A stretch of 64,000 bases of DNA. Source: Chryseobacterium kimseyorum. Lineage in GTDB: Bacteria; Bacteroidota; Bacteroidia; Flavobacteriales; Weeksellaceae. Location: the NCBI RefSeq assembly GCF_025971945.1, contig NZ_JAPDHW010000010.1:62001-126000 (forward strand), read 5' to 3'. The position numbers and the translations under genes are program-made. Position 1 is the stretch's first letter; every line of letters begins with the position of its first letter. Shown in pieces: positions 48,575 to 56,754 of this stretch. The notes under the pieces are model-generated. The model was not told where the DNA came from, did not search any database, and saw nothing but the letters and a program-made list of their open reading frames with translations.

Positions 48575-50176
48575 TCAGCTTTTTAGTAAATTAATCGAAA
48601 CCGTCGCCAAATCAGAATTCGGAAATTTCCTGAATAATTCTTTGTCAATCTGCAGTCCTGTTTCCAGACAAATCTTTTTAAAGACATCCACTTCAAGAAT
48701 ATACTGATCAGAAAAACCGTGCGTCGCTTCATAAGCCGTTGCGGGAGTTTTTCCCAAATTTTCAGCTGTCAGTTTCGAATCCAAAGCGTGAAGCTCGATG
48801 ATAAGCAATCCGTTCTTTCTGATGTAAGGCAACCAAAGCTCGAGATGCTCTTTTAAACTTTCTTCAACTAGATTATTAGGTAATCTCTTTCCACGGTGGG
48901 CAAAGGCCCCGGTCGAAGTACTTATTCTTTCAGGCTGACTGTTTTCCGGTGCTTTCCAGACTCTGTTGTGATCTAAAAATGTTCTGATATTCAACAAATC
49001 TGATAGTTCAATTTCATAATTTTCCTGTAAATCATCAGCCAGTTGTTTCGGATTTCCGATGTCGCCCCAGATTACTTTTGCCCAGATATCATTGTTGATG
49101 AGGTTGGCTCTCGTTACCTTCAAAGCGGCTTGATTATAATCTGCACCTACCAAAAAAAGTGGATGTTCTTCCAGCATTTTCCCCCGTAGCGTATATCTTT
49201 CAATCGTTTCAAAAATATGCTGAATAAAGGCGCCGTTTCCGCAACCCATATCCAGAACACCTTTCGGCTGAAGATGGATAGGCTGATTAAAAATCTGAAT
49301 AATAAAATCATTTGCCACTTTGAAATAGTTGGAATGCGAACCGCCGCTTCCCCAAACATTCATCGCACGGTCTACATGAATTTCATCTTCACCTTCGGAA
49401 ATTTCTCTGATTTTTGAAGCGTTACCAAACAGGAGATCATCCATTTTATTCAGCAACGGAAGGTAGGAAACTGTCACTCCATAAGATGCGGCTCTCTTGG
49501 CAAAATAAATTCCCGTTTCGGTAAATTTATAATTTTCTCCGGTCTTTTTAAACCAGTTTAGATAGGTTAGAAAGTCCAAAATCACATCAAAATTCTCTGA
49601 GTTTTTATGAAATTCTGCCGCCTGGAAAGAAGTTTCCATAAAATATTTGTGAAACATTCCGGTCATGCCGAGATACACAATCACGGGACCGATGATGCAG
49701 CCTTCGATATGTTTTAAAATCTGTTCTTGCACAGTTTTTTCATCGAAATCATCTGAAAGCTGGATCCCAAAGTGATCTTTTACAGAATCACTTAACTGCG
49801 TAAATTCTTCAATAAATGAACTTTCATTGATCTGATTTTTTATATCTGTCGAATGTTTCAAAAACGGAATTACTTTTAAATAGAGCAGACTGTATTTCTG
49901 AAGAAATTGAGTCTTTATATTTGAAGAAATCGTAATGATATCATTCTCATTATCGACACTGTAATCCAAAAATCCCTGTGATGCAATTGCCCGAACAGCT
50001 ACGTTCAGATAACCTTCGTTGGCTTTAAACTCGTCCGTAAGCTCACTCAAAACTATTTGTTCATGTTGAATGATGAAGGCTATAATTTCTTTTTTCAGCA
50101 GTGAAGCGACGATGGGCGCAGTGACAACGCCATCCAGATGTCTGAAAATCTCTGACCGCAGAATTTCTTTGTCCAT
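48575..50176 (-). CDS. Class I SAM-dependent methyltransferase with helical N-terminal domains
   Basis: The 533-aa protein has two winged-helix-like regions (about 1-110 and 145-250), then a methyltransferase domain (about 295-520) with SAM motif I VLDMGCGNGAFIQ, the acidic-loop LVGADYNQAALK and GDIGNPKQLADDL. A block FAHRGKRLPNNLVEESLKEH follows. It recalls the AprA-type methyltransferases of polyketide pathways, where a helical region precedes the catalytic domain, but no biosynthetic genes are near. The substrate is unknown. Its long divergent gap is shared with the HTH_34 operon. Confidence 0.8.
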   Translation of the reverse strand: MDKEILRSEIFRHLDGVVTAPIVASLLKKEIIAFIIQHEQIVLSELTDEFKANEGYLNVAVRAIASQGFLDYSVDNENDIITISSNIKTQFLQKYSLLYLKVIPFLKHSTDIKNQINESSFIEEFTQLSDSVKDHFGIQLSDDFDEKTVQEQILKHIEGCIIGPVIVYLGMTGMFHKYFMETSFQAAEFHKNSENFDVILDFLTYLNWFKKTGENYKFTETGIYFAKRAASYGVTVSYLPLLNKMDDLLFGNASKIREISEGEDEIHVDRAMNVWGSGGSHSNYFKVANDFIIQIFNQPIHLQPKGVLDMGCGNGAFIQHIFETIERYTLRGKMLEEHPLFLVGADYNQAALKVTRANLINNDIWAKVIWGDIGNPKQLADDLQENYEIELSDLLNIRTFLDHNRVWKAPENSQPERISTSTGAFAHRGKRLPNNLVEESLKEHLELWLPYIRKNGLLIIELHALDSKLTAENLGKTPATAYEATHGFSDQYILEVDVFKKICLETGLQIDKELFRKFPNSDLATVSINLLKS

Positions 50177-50229
50177 AATTATGTTTTTTTTAAAGATAAG
50201 AATTTGGACAAATTATTTAAATAAAAATT

Positions 50230-50269
50230 TTGCGGTTTAAAAATAAAATATAACTTTGCAATTCAAAGT
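50230..50269 (+). promoter_or_regulatory. Promoter and palindromic operator of the HTH_34 operon
   Basis: TTG (50230-50232), 18 nt, TAACTTTG (50251-50258) fit the Bacteroidota promoter. The -7 box is the left half of an inverted repeat ACTTTG-N5-CAAAGT (50253-50269). An identical symmetry with the same 5-nt spacer lies at 51694-51710 after the regulator gene. A bound repressor would cover the -7 element. Confidence 0.65.
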
Positions 50270-50277
50270 TCTTTTAT

Positions 50278-50895
50278 ATGGAATCAAAAAACTATCACGA
50301 AGACTTATTACACATCCGTTCTATGATGGAGCGGTCGTCGCGTTTTATTTCACTGAGTGGCCTGTCGGGAGTAGTGGCTGGTTTAGCGGCAATCATTGGT
50401 GCAGCTTATGTTTTTTTTGTTTTTAAAAGAGAGGGAATCGATTATTTTGATGGCGACAGAAATATTTTCAGCAAAGCTTTGGTGCAGGAACTTGTCGTGA
50501 TCGGAGCAGTAATTCTCGTTGTTGCGATTGCAAGCGGATACGTTTTTACAGCTAACAAAAGCAAAAAGAAGGGATTGAAAATCTGGGATGCAACGACAAA
50601 AAGACTTCTCGTAACCTTTGCTGTTCCACTGGTAGCAGGCGGGTTATTCTGTCTGATTCTTTTATACCATCACCTATTTGTGCTGGTTGCTCCGGCAACA
50701 TTGATTTTTTACGGTTTGGCTTTGGTTAGTGCCGAGAGATATACTTTGACAGACATAAAATATTTAGGATACTGCCAGATTGTTTTGGGATTACTTTCCT
50801 TCCTGTTTTTAGGTTGGGGACTGGTCGCATGGACGGTTGGTTTCGGTGTGCTGCATATTGTATATGGCTTGATTATGCATAAGAAGTACAAATGA
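50278..50895 (+). CDS. Multi-span membrane protein, first gene of the HTH_34 operon
   Basis: The 205-aa protein has a short soluble start (YHEDLLHIRSMMERSSRF) and about six transmembrane helices. Its family is not named to my knowledge, but membrane proteins of this kind often precede HTH_34 regulators in Bacteroidota. It is 1 nt from the next gene. Function unknown. Confidence 0.75.
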   Translation: MESKNYHEDLLHIRSMMERSSRFISLSGLSGVVAGLAAIIGAAYVFFVFKREGIDYFDGDRNIFSKALVQELVVIGAVILVVAIASGYVFTANKSKKKGLKIWDATTKRLLVTFAVPLVAGGLFCLILLYHHLFVLVAPATLIFYGLALVSAERYTLTDIKYLGYCQIVLGLLSFLFLGWGLVAWTVGFGVLHIVYGLIMHKKYK

Positions 50896-50896
50896 A

Positions 50897-51364
50897 ATGG
50901 TTGCCTTTTTTATCTTTTTTATTGCTGTTTTTGTTTTCAGTATATCAGCCGTATTACTTAAAAAGAAAAAGAAGAAATTTTTGATAAGTGGAATTATAGC
51001 TGTAGTTCTTACTCCCTTAATTTATTTTGCATTTGTTATTTATATCATTTATGCATTGACAACAGAAAAGCGTCGGGAATTTCATAGAGAAGAGTGGATT
51101 CTTGTGGGTGAAGATATCAATAAAAGGTTAAGCAGATTCGAAATGATTGACGATCTGATTGACAGCAAAATTTTAGTTAAAAAAGATAGTTTAGAGGTAA
51201 TCAAAATCCTGGGAGCACCCGACTCGAGAGATAAAGAAAATAATAAATGGACCTATGAAGCTGGTACGGGTGGAGGTTTCGGTTTTGTAGATCATTATCT
51301 GGATATTTACTACAATAAAGATAATGAAATTGTTAAAGCTGAACACCGGAGAATCAAAGACTAA
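50897..51364 (+). CDS. Membrane protein with a SmpA/OmlA-like soluble domain
   Basis: The 155-aa protein has two N-terminal transmembrane helices and a C-terminal domain with DSLEVIKILGAPDSRDKENNKWTY, the pattern of the SmpA/OmlA (BamE-like) fold, then DHYLDIYYNKDNEIVKA. Such domains often bind other envelope proteins. It lies 1 nt after the previous gene and 15 nt before the regulator gene, so it is part of the operon. Confidence 0.7.
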   Translation: MVAFFIFFIAVFVFSISAVLLKKKKKKFLISGIIAVVLTPLIYFAFVIYIIYALTTEKRREFHREEWILVGEDINKRLSRFEMIDDLIDSKILVKKDSLEVIKILGAPDSRDKENNKWTYEAGTGGGFGFVDHYLDIYYNKDNEIVKAEHRRIKD

Positions 51365-51379
51365 ACTGAATTAAATATA

Positions 51380-51670
51380 ATGATTAACATTTCAAAACTC
51401 AACAAAGAATTCGAAAGCCGTGTAAGATTGGGCATTATGTCCGTTCTTATGGTCAACGACTGGGTTGATTTTTCTGAAATGAAAAACCTTTTGGAAATCA
51501 CAGACGGAAATATGGCAAGTCACAGCAACGCCCTTGAAAAAGCCAATTACATTGAAGTGAAGAAGGAATTTGTCGGCAAAAAGCCGAAAACTTCTTACCG
51601 TGTAACCCAATCCGGTAGAACAGCTTTCACACAACATTTAGATGCACTGGAAAAATTAATAGGAAGATAA
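51380..51670 (+). CDS. HTH_34 winged-helix transcriptional regulator (MarR/ArsR-like)
   Basis: The 96-aa protein is a compact winged helix: LNKEFESRVRLGIMSVLMV, NDWVDFSEMKNLLEITDGNMASHSNALEKANYI (recognition helix) and KTSYRVTQSGRTAFTQHLDALEKL. It fits the HTH_34 family, which forms dimers. Two matching ACTTTG-N5-CAAAGT palindromes flank its operon (50253-50269 and 51694-51710), so it probably autoregulates and controls the membrane protein genes. The inducing signal is unknown. Confidence 0.88.
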   Translation: MINISKLNKEFESRVRLGIMSVLMVNDWVDFSEMKNLLEITDGNMASHSNALEKANYIEVKKEFVGKKPKTSYRVTQSGRTAFTQHLDALEKLIGR

Positions 51671-51691
51671 ACTTTATATTTTTTTGAAAAT

Positions 51692-51710
51692 TAACTTTGA
51701 AACACAAAGT
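51692..51710 (+). promoter_or_regulatory. Second ACTTTG-N5-CAAAGT operator, upstream of the next membrane protein gene
   Basis: TAACTTTG (51692-51699) is both a -7 element and the left half of ACTTTG-AAACA-CAAAGT (51694-51710), the same symmetry as at 50253. It sits between the regulator gene and ATG 51737. No TTG box is at the usual distance. Confidence 0.6.
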
Positions 51711-51736
51711 ACTTTAATAAATTAAAATTAAAAATT

Positions 51737-52027
51737 ATGATGACAAAACAACAAAAAACAGCACTCATTTTCGCCATTCCATCTCTGTTGATGGTAGCAG
51801 CTTTCATTTCAAATCATTTTGTGGAAGGCTTCAACTGGACGGGTTCAGACTTTCTGATTGCCGCAATTTTACTTTTCGGTACGGCTTCATTTATTTACAT
51901 GATTGTGAGTTCAAAACTTTCAGTAAGAGCAAAAACCATTATTTCCGTCGTCATTATTCTTCTCCTCATGATTATCTGGGTTGAAATGGCGGTGGGTCTT
52001 TTCGGATCACCGATCGCAGGGAGTTGA
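51737..52027 (+). CDS. Small membrane protein, controlled by the HTH_34 operator
   Basis: The 96-aa protein has about three transmembrane helices and no recognised domain. It follows the HTH_34 gene with its own palindromic operator, so it belongs to the same regulon. Related three-helix proteins are common beside HTH_34 regulators. Function unknown. Confidence 0.72.
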   Translation: MMTKQQKTALIFAIPSLLMVAAFISNHFVEGFNWTGSDFLIAAILLFGTASFIYMIVSSKLSVRAKTIISVVIILLLMIIWVEMAVGLFGSPIAGS

Positions 52028-52063
52028 TTCGATTTTGTTTAGAGCTCTAATAGCAAACAAAAA

Positions 52064-52139
52064 GGCTTCGAAAGGCTCAGTCTGAAGGTGTGAAATCGAT
52101 CAGTTAGTATTAGAGATGTCACGCTGAGCTTGTCGAAGC
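52064..52139. repeat. Palindromic intergenic repeat (GCTGAGCTTGTCGAAGC type)
   Basis: Left part GGCTTCGAAAGGCTCAGTC and right part TCACGCTGAGCTTGTCGAAGC are imperfect reverse complements. I have seen similar sequence in intergenic gaps of this group. It lies between the HTH_34 operon and the metallophosphoesterase gene and may act as a terminator. Confidence 0.5.
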
Positions 52140-52225
52140 GTATTGCGAAGATTGAGTCATCAGATAAAATTAGATTGACTTGAAATACGAATTAGAAAAT
52201 AGCAGATAATTTCAAAACTTTCAAT

Positions 52226-53074
52226 ATGACCCGAAAACATTTTCTCAAAAGATTTTTGCAGCTTTCCGCAGTCGGCACACTTCCGTTTTTGTATTCATGG
52301 CAGATCGAACCGTTTTGGGTGGAGTTTGTCGAAAGAAAACTCCCCATAAAAAACCTTCCGTCTGAGCTGGAAGGGAAAATCCTCATGCAGATTTCAGATT
52401 TGCACGTCGGCGACCGCTTCGACTGGAATTTCCTCATTGAATCTTTCCGGAAAGCCAAAAACTTCAATCCCGATTTTGTGGTGTACACCGGCGATTACGT
52501 CAATCACGGAACTCCCGAAGATCATGAAAGCCTCAAAAAAGTAATGGCAGAAGCGGTCTACGGTAGTCTGGGCACTTTCGGAATTCTCGGAAATCACGAT
52601 TACGGAGTACAGTTCAAGGATGTCGGAACTTCAGAAATCATCTGCCAAATTCTTGAAGATAACGGTGTTACAATGATCAACAATCTCCAGAAAGAAAGTC
52701 ACGGATTAAACTTTATCGGCTTCGACGATTTATGGTCACCCAATTTCGATCCGATGAAAGTGATGAAAGATTATGATCCCTCGAAAGCCAATTTAGTCCT
52801 CTGCCACAATCCCGATGTCTGCGACAAAGACGTCTGGAACGGATACCAGGGCTGGATTTTAAGCGGCCATACCCATGGCGGACAGTGCAGAATTCCGGGA
52901 ATTATTACTCCGATTCTTCCGGTAACTAACAGAAAATATGTTTCCGGAGAAATCGATCTGCAGGATGGAAGAATGCTCTACATCAACCGCGCCATCGGGC
53001 ATTCCTATCAGGTAAGATTTATGGTGCGGCCGGAGATTACGGTTTTTAAATTGGAACGTGATGGAAGCATTTAA
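52226..53074 (+). CDS. Metallophosphoesterase (YaeI-like)
   Basis: The 282-aa protein has an N-terminal arginine/hydrophobic stretch (MTRKHFLKRFLQL) that may be a membrane anchor, and the calcineurin-like fold motifs in order: ISDLHVGDRF, YTGDYVNHG, LGNHDYGVQ, NLVLCHNPDV and SGHTHGGQCR. These bind a dinuclear metal centre. The YaeI subfamily acts on phosphodiesters such as UDP-sugars or lipid intermediates at the membrane. It overlaps the following small membrane protein gene by 14 nt. Confidence 0.9.
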   Translation: MTRKHFLKRFLQLSAVGTLPFLYSWQIEPFWVEFVERKLPIKNLPSELEGKILMQISDLHVGDRFDWNFLIESFRKAKNFNPDFVVYTGDYVNHGTPEDHESLKKVMAEAVYGSLGTFGILGNHDYGVQFKDVGTSEIICQILEDNGVTMINNLQKESHGLNFIGFDDLWSPNFDPMKVMKDYDPSKANLVLCHNPDVCDKDVWNGYQGWILSGHTHGGQCRIPGIITPILPVTNRKYVSGEIDLQDGRMLYINRAIGHSYQVRFMVRPEITVFKLERDGSI

Positions 53075-53351
53075 AATCAATTCGGCTGCGGCTCTTTATT
53101 TCTGTGCAAGTTGGCTGGTTGGACTAATAATTCTAATGGCATATCTGGCAGGAGCTTTAAATGAAGTAGTTGTTTTTCTTCTTGTCATTTCGATCCTCAA
53201 TATCATAGTCAATGCAATTTTAATTATTGTTCTACTTTTACTTTACTATGTATTTTCAGAAAACAGGATAGAGTTCAGAAATTCCGCTGTTTTATTGCTT
53301 TTCAACTTTCCTGATATATTGTTACTGTACTTCATTATTTCAATCATTTAA
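53061..53351 (+). CDS. Small membrane protein
   Basis: The 96-aa protein has three or four hydrophobic helices. It starts at ATG 53061 inside the end of the phosphoesterase gene (the upstream GTG at 53058 adds one residue). It is related in pattern to the next protein: both end with a segment of the type NSAVLLLFNFP or SASAILCINIP. Function unknown. Confidence 0.65.
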   Translation: MEAFKINSAAALYFCASWLVGLIILMAYLAGALNEVVVFLLVISILNIIVNAILIIVLLLLYYVFSENRIEFRNSAVLLLFNFPDILLLYFIISII

Positions 53352-53361
53352 ATCAAAAATT

Positions 53362-53661
53362 ATGAAAGATTCAACCATCAAAAACATTGGAAATTACACA
53401 TTTTGGCTCTGTTTCATTCTCGGCAACATCTGCCTTTTCGGGAATATCATTACAAAAAATGTTGACTTTGCGCTCTGCGGTTATGTTTTGCTATATCTAG
53501 CGTCGGCGCTCAATCTGCTGATTATTTTTGGATTATTGTTTTACGGTTTTTTTCGTCGCAGCCAGCTTCCAAACTGTTTTTCTGCATCCGCAATTCTCTG
53601 CATCAACATCCCAATCGCAGCTCTTTATGCCTATATCGGAATCACTTTAAATTCTATATAA
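53362..53661 (+). CDS. Small membrane protein
   Basis: The 99-aa protein has about three or four transmembrane helices (LCFILGNICLFGNII, FALCGYVLLYLASALNLLII, SAILCINIPIAALYAYIGI). It follows the previous small protein by 10 nt and resembles it, which suggests a duplication. It is followed by a GC-rich non-coding patch. Function unknown. Confidence 0.65.
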   Translation: MKDSTIKNIGNYTFWLCFILGNICLFGNIITKNVDFALCGYVLLYLASALNLLIIFGLLFYGFFRRSQLPNCFSASAILCINIPIAALYAYIGITLNSI

Positions 53662-53667
53662 TTTATT

Positions 53668-53775
53668 TGGGCGCCTGTATCCGCCCTCCACTCCCGCTTT
53701 TTTGTGCCTTGGTTTTCCCATCGCTTACAAAAAGAGCTCCGTTCAGGTCGGGGCGCGTGCAATTCACCGTTCAAA
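53668..53775. repeat. GC-rich non-coding patch, probably a dispersed element
   Basis: Runs such as GGGCGCCTGTATCCGCCCTCC, then CAGGTCGGGGCGCGTGC, are far richer in G and C than all neighbouring DNA. They read through in the frame of the next gene but give a sequence (RPPLPLFCALVFPSLTKRAP) unlike any protein here. It looks like a repeat or structured RNA, not a coding region. Confidence 0.5.
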
Positions 53776-53813
53776 CAAAATGTATTTATTTAACAAAGAA
53801 AAAACCTTACCCG

Positions 53814-54203
53814 ATGGAAACCGAAAATTCAAATCTCACCAACTCACAGATTAGAAAATGGTGGAGCGAAAGAAGACTACTCTATAATTTTGGATTGGTA
53901 GTTTCTGGAATAACTGCTTTTATTCTGTATATAATTTTAGGTGTAACGCTTATTATGCCTCATGATCCCGAATTTGAAATCACTTTTTTCACAATATTCT
54001 TTCAGGGAATCGGCTATGTGGTCATAATGGTTTTTGCCAATTTATTCTATTTTTTAGGTGCGAACCATGACTTTAATTTTAATAAAGAAAATTCTCATAA
54101 GTTCAGAATTAATCTTTTTAATCTTGGCTTTTGGTTTTCAGTTTCCCTGCCATTTTTAGTTCCTCTGATGATTGTTATCTCATATTTTTTAAACTATTAC
54201 TAA
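53814..54203 (+). CDS. Small membrane protein
   Basis: The 129-aa protein starts METENSNLTNSQIRKWWSERR and has three transmembrane helices. The frame extends back to 53667, but that part covers the GC-rich patch, so ATG 53814 is used. It joins the run of small membrane proteins here. Function unknown. Confidence 0.7.
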   Translation: METENSNLTNSQIRKWWSERRLLYNFGLVVSGITAFILYIILGVTLIMPHDPEFEITFFTIFFQGIGYVVIMVFANLFYFLGANHDFNFNKENSHKFRINLFNLGFWFSVSLPFLVPLMIVISYFLNYY

Positions 54204-54214
54204 ATATATCAATT

Positions 54215-54700
54215 ATGAAAAAACTACGCGTAAAATTCCTGCTTTTCGTTTACGACAAAACACAAAAACTCTACAGAAAATACTTCAAAAAGAAGAAAAG
54301 ACAGTGGCAGTTCAATGAAAAACAGCTTTTGGAATTTGAAAAAGATTCCTTAGGCAGAACACTCGGTGAATTCTACAAAAAACACGGCTTCACCATGATC
54401 CCGAAAATGGAAAACCACGACGTGCATCATCTCATCACCGGTTGCGGAACCAACTTCGAAGACGAGATCGCCATGCAGTTTCTCCTCCTCGGAAACGGAA
54501 AACTCAATGCCCATCTTTTGGCCGCAATAATTTTGGGAAGCATCATTCTGCCCGAATATTATAAGATTTACAGAAATGCATACCAAAAAGGAAAATCAAT
54601 GCGTGCCTTTCACCACGTCGATTTTGAAGAACTTCTCTGGCAGAATTTCGAAAATGTTAAAGATTTTTTCAGACAAAAAGAAACACAGGTTTTATTTTAA
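54215..54700 (+). CDS. Coq4-like protein
   Basis: The 161-aa protein has the signature metal-binding motif of Coq4: H68-D69-x-x-H72 followed, after 11 residues, by E84 (MENHDVHHLITGCGTNFEDE). The preceding SLGRTLGEFYKKHGF helix and the later LLAAIILGSIILPEYYKIYR helix fit the family. Coq4 works in ubiquinone synthesis (C1 decarboxylation in recent work), yet flavobacteria make menaquinone, so the role here is open. The start at ATG 54215 excludes a 28-codon overlap with the previous gene. Confidence 0.78.
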   Translation: MKKLRVKFLLFVYDKTQKLYRKYFKKKKRQWQFNEKQLLEFEKDSLGRTLGEFYKKHGFTMIPKMENHDVHHLITGCGTNFEDEIAMQFLLLGNGKLNAHLLAAIILGSIILPEYYKIYRNAYQKGKSMRAFHHVDFEELLWQNFENVKDFFRQKETQVLF

Positions 54701-54745
54701 TATCCATCATCCATTATCCAACATCTAACATCTAGCCTCACCCTC

Positions 54746-56121
54746 ATGAAAACACATCACTATATATTTCTTACTACTCTAATTTTCGTCATCGTATTTT
54801 ACAACGAAGACATTGGTCTCAACCTCGGAATTGTAGGAATCGCCTATGCGGTTTTGGCACTTTACAAAACCCCTGAACAAAACAGAACCAGAGAATTTCT
54901 GATTATTTTTGTCACCAGCATACTTTCAAGTATTGCATTTGCATGGTACGGAGATTTTGCCTCATTCCTTGCGGTATTAAGTTCGCATCTGCTACTTGCT
55001 TACCGCTCCAGAAACAGGAAGATGAAAATTCTCCTGCTGATACCGGTTTTCGTTACCAACGGTTTTACTTTTATCTGCCGGTTATTCAACTTTGATAAAT
55101 GGTTACCAAAAACCAATACCTCAGGCTTGCTGCAGAAAGTCATCGCTTTTGTCCTCATCCCTTTGATTTTAGTGGCGATCTTTTTCGGGATCTATGCTGC
55201 CGGAAGTTCGCATTTCGCAGATCTTTTCAGCAAGTACGAATGGGATATCAATATCTGGCAACTCATTGTTATTACCGTTTTAGGATTTTTTATCGCCTTC
55301 AACTACTGGAATTTTGCTGTCGAGAAGCTGATTTACAGACAAAACCATATTCTGGATAATGAGTTTGGTGAAGACGCGAAAATTCAAAAGCCAACCTATT
55401 CATTTTTAGATTTAAATTCTGAAAGAATGAGCGGTGTCATTTCACTTTTTTGCCTCAATATTTTGTTGGCGGTGTTTATTTTTACCTTTAATTATGAACA
55501 GTTTGTAGAGGTTCAGAAAACTACTATTCAGCTTGGCGAAGAAACCCACGAAAGAGTAAATGCCGTTATTTTATCAATCATCATGGCGATTTTGGTTATT
55601 ATGATGTATTTTAAGGGTGGATTCAACTTCGATGAAAAGGCTAAAAATCTTTAAAGATCCTGGCTAAAGTTTGGATCTTCTTAAATGTCATTTTAATCAT
55701 CTCAGCATTTATAAAAAATACAGAGTACATCATCGATATGGGCTTCACGTATAAAAAACTGGGAGTGTATGCTTTTCTTATTTTATCGCTGATTGGTTTA
55801 ATCCTTACTTTTATCAAAATTCACACGCAGAAAACAAATGCATATCTTTTCAATTCAGTGGTTTGGGCTGTTTATGGAACAGTTTTAGCATGTTCTTTCA
55901 TCAATTGGGGCGGAATTATCACTTCTCAAAACATGAAAAGGAACGATTTTGCAATTAATTATCATTTGATTTCTATCAGTTTCAGTGAAAAATATCTGCT
56001 GAAATATGCTAAAGAAAGACAAAATACGCAATTGAGAAAAGAAGTTTTAGATAAGGTTCGGGAAGAAAAGGCCAGAACATTTCTTTCTAAAATTTTATTT
56101 TATGAGACCGTGCAGGAATGA
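54746..56121 (+). pseudogene. DUF4173/DUF4153-type membrane protein gene with a one-base frameshift
   Basis: Two open frames, 54746-55654 (302 aa) and 55738-56121 (127 aa), are parts of one multi-span protein. The bases between them read KILAKVWIFLNVILIISAFI and then KNTEYIID in the frame of the second part, joining it exactly 28 codons earlier. The break is at CTTTAAAG (55649-55656): adding one T restores ...NLLKILAKVW. The first part ends right at this point with a TAA. Loss of a T from a homopolymer is the simplest cause. Sequencing error is possible; programmed shifting is unlikely because no slippery heptamer is present. Confidence 0.8.
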
Positions 56122-56167
56122 GATGATGAAATCTTTCATTTCAAATAAACCATTAAAAATATGCATT

Positions 56168-56710
56168 ATGAAAAAATCAGTTTTATTATTGATTCCGTTA
56201 ATTATTCTATCATGTAAAAAAGAGGCGGCAGTGTCAGAATCTGCAGATAAAGATTCTATCATTGTAAGCGAGCAGCCAGCGCCACAGTCTACAGTTGATT
56301 CTGTTGATTTGCGTGCAAGAGATTCTGTAATCAATAATGCTCCCGCAACAAAAGAAGTTCTTAGAACTGGAGTAATGCGTGAGGAAAAAGACAGAGTGAT
56401 TGTGAGAATGGCCGATGGTGAGCGCCTTCCTTTCACTATTGGTGAAGAGTTTACAGATAAACATGACAAACTGATTTTGAAGATAGGCAATTTTAAAAAT
56501 CAAAAAATAACTGCAAAAATTGCAACAAAACAGCAGGATTTCAATATTAGATTTAATCAGATCAAACTACCTGACGGAAAAATGGATGGTCCGTTTATGA
56601 GAGAAATTACTTATAACGTGCCGACTCCGGGAGAGGTGTGGTTGATTATCGGTAAAAATAATATGGCGGATGGTAAAACTACCGGAAGCTTTTCTGTAAC
56701 AGTAGAATAA
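56168..56710 (+). CDS. Lipoprotein of unknown function
   Basis: The 180-aa protein has a lipoprotein signal (IILSC after MKKSVLLLIP) and then a low-complexity acidic/serine stretch, followed by a folded domain (GVMREEKDRVIVRMADGERLP, FTDKHDKLILKIGNF, MREITYNVPTPGEVWLIIG). I recognise no family; the fold looks beta-rich. The start at ATG 56168 removes an upstream extension that overlaps the previous gene. Confidence 0.72.
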   Translation: MKKSVLLLIPLIILSCKKEAAVSESADKDSIIVSEQPAPQSTVDSVDLRARDSVINNAPATKEVLRTGVMREEKDRVIVRMADGERLPFTIGEEFTDKHDKLILKIGNFKNQKITAKIATKQQDFNIRFNQIKLPDGKMDGPFMREITYNVPTPGEVWLIIGKNNMADGKTTGSFSVTVE

Positions 56711-56754
56711 AATTGGTATAGTTTATGTAAATCAAAAATTTAAAAGTTAAACAA

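Noticed and set aside
53667-53813. 49-residue N-terminal extension of the small membrane protein
   Set aside because: It covers the GC-rich non-coding patch and gives an implausible proline/arginine-rich sequence; ATG 53814 gives a normal protein.
55649-55656. Programmed -1 frameshift as the explanation of the split DUF4173-type gene
   Set aside because: The site lacks an X XXY YYZ slippery heptamer in the right frame and no strong downstream structure is visible; a lost T explains it better.
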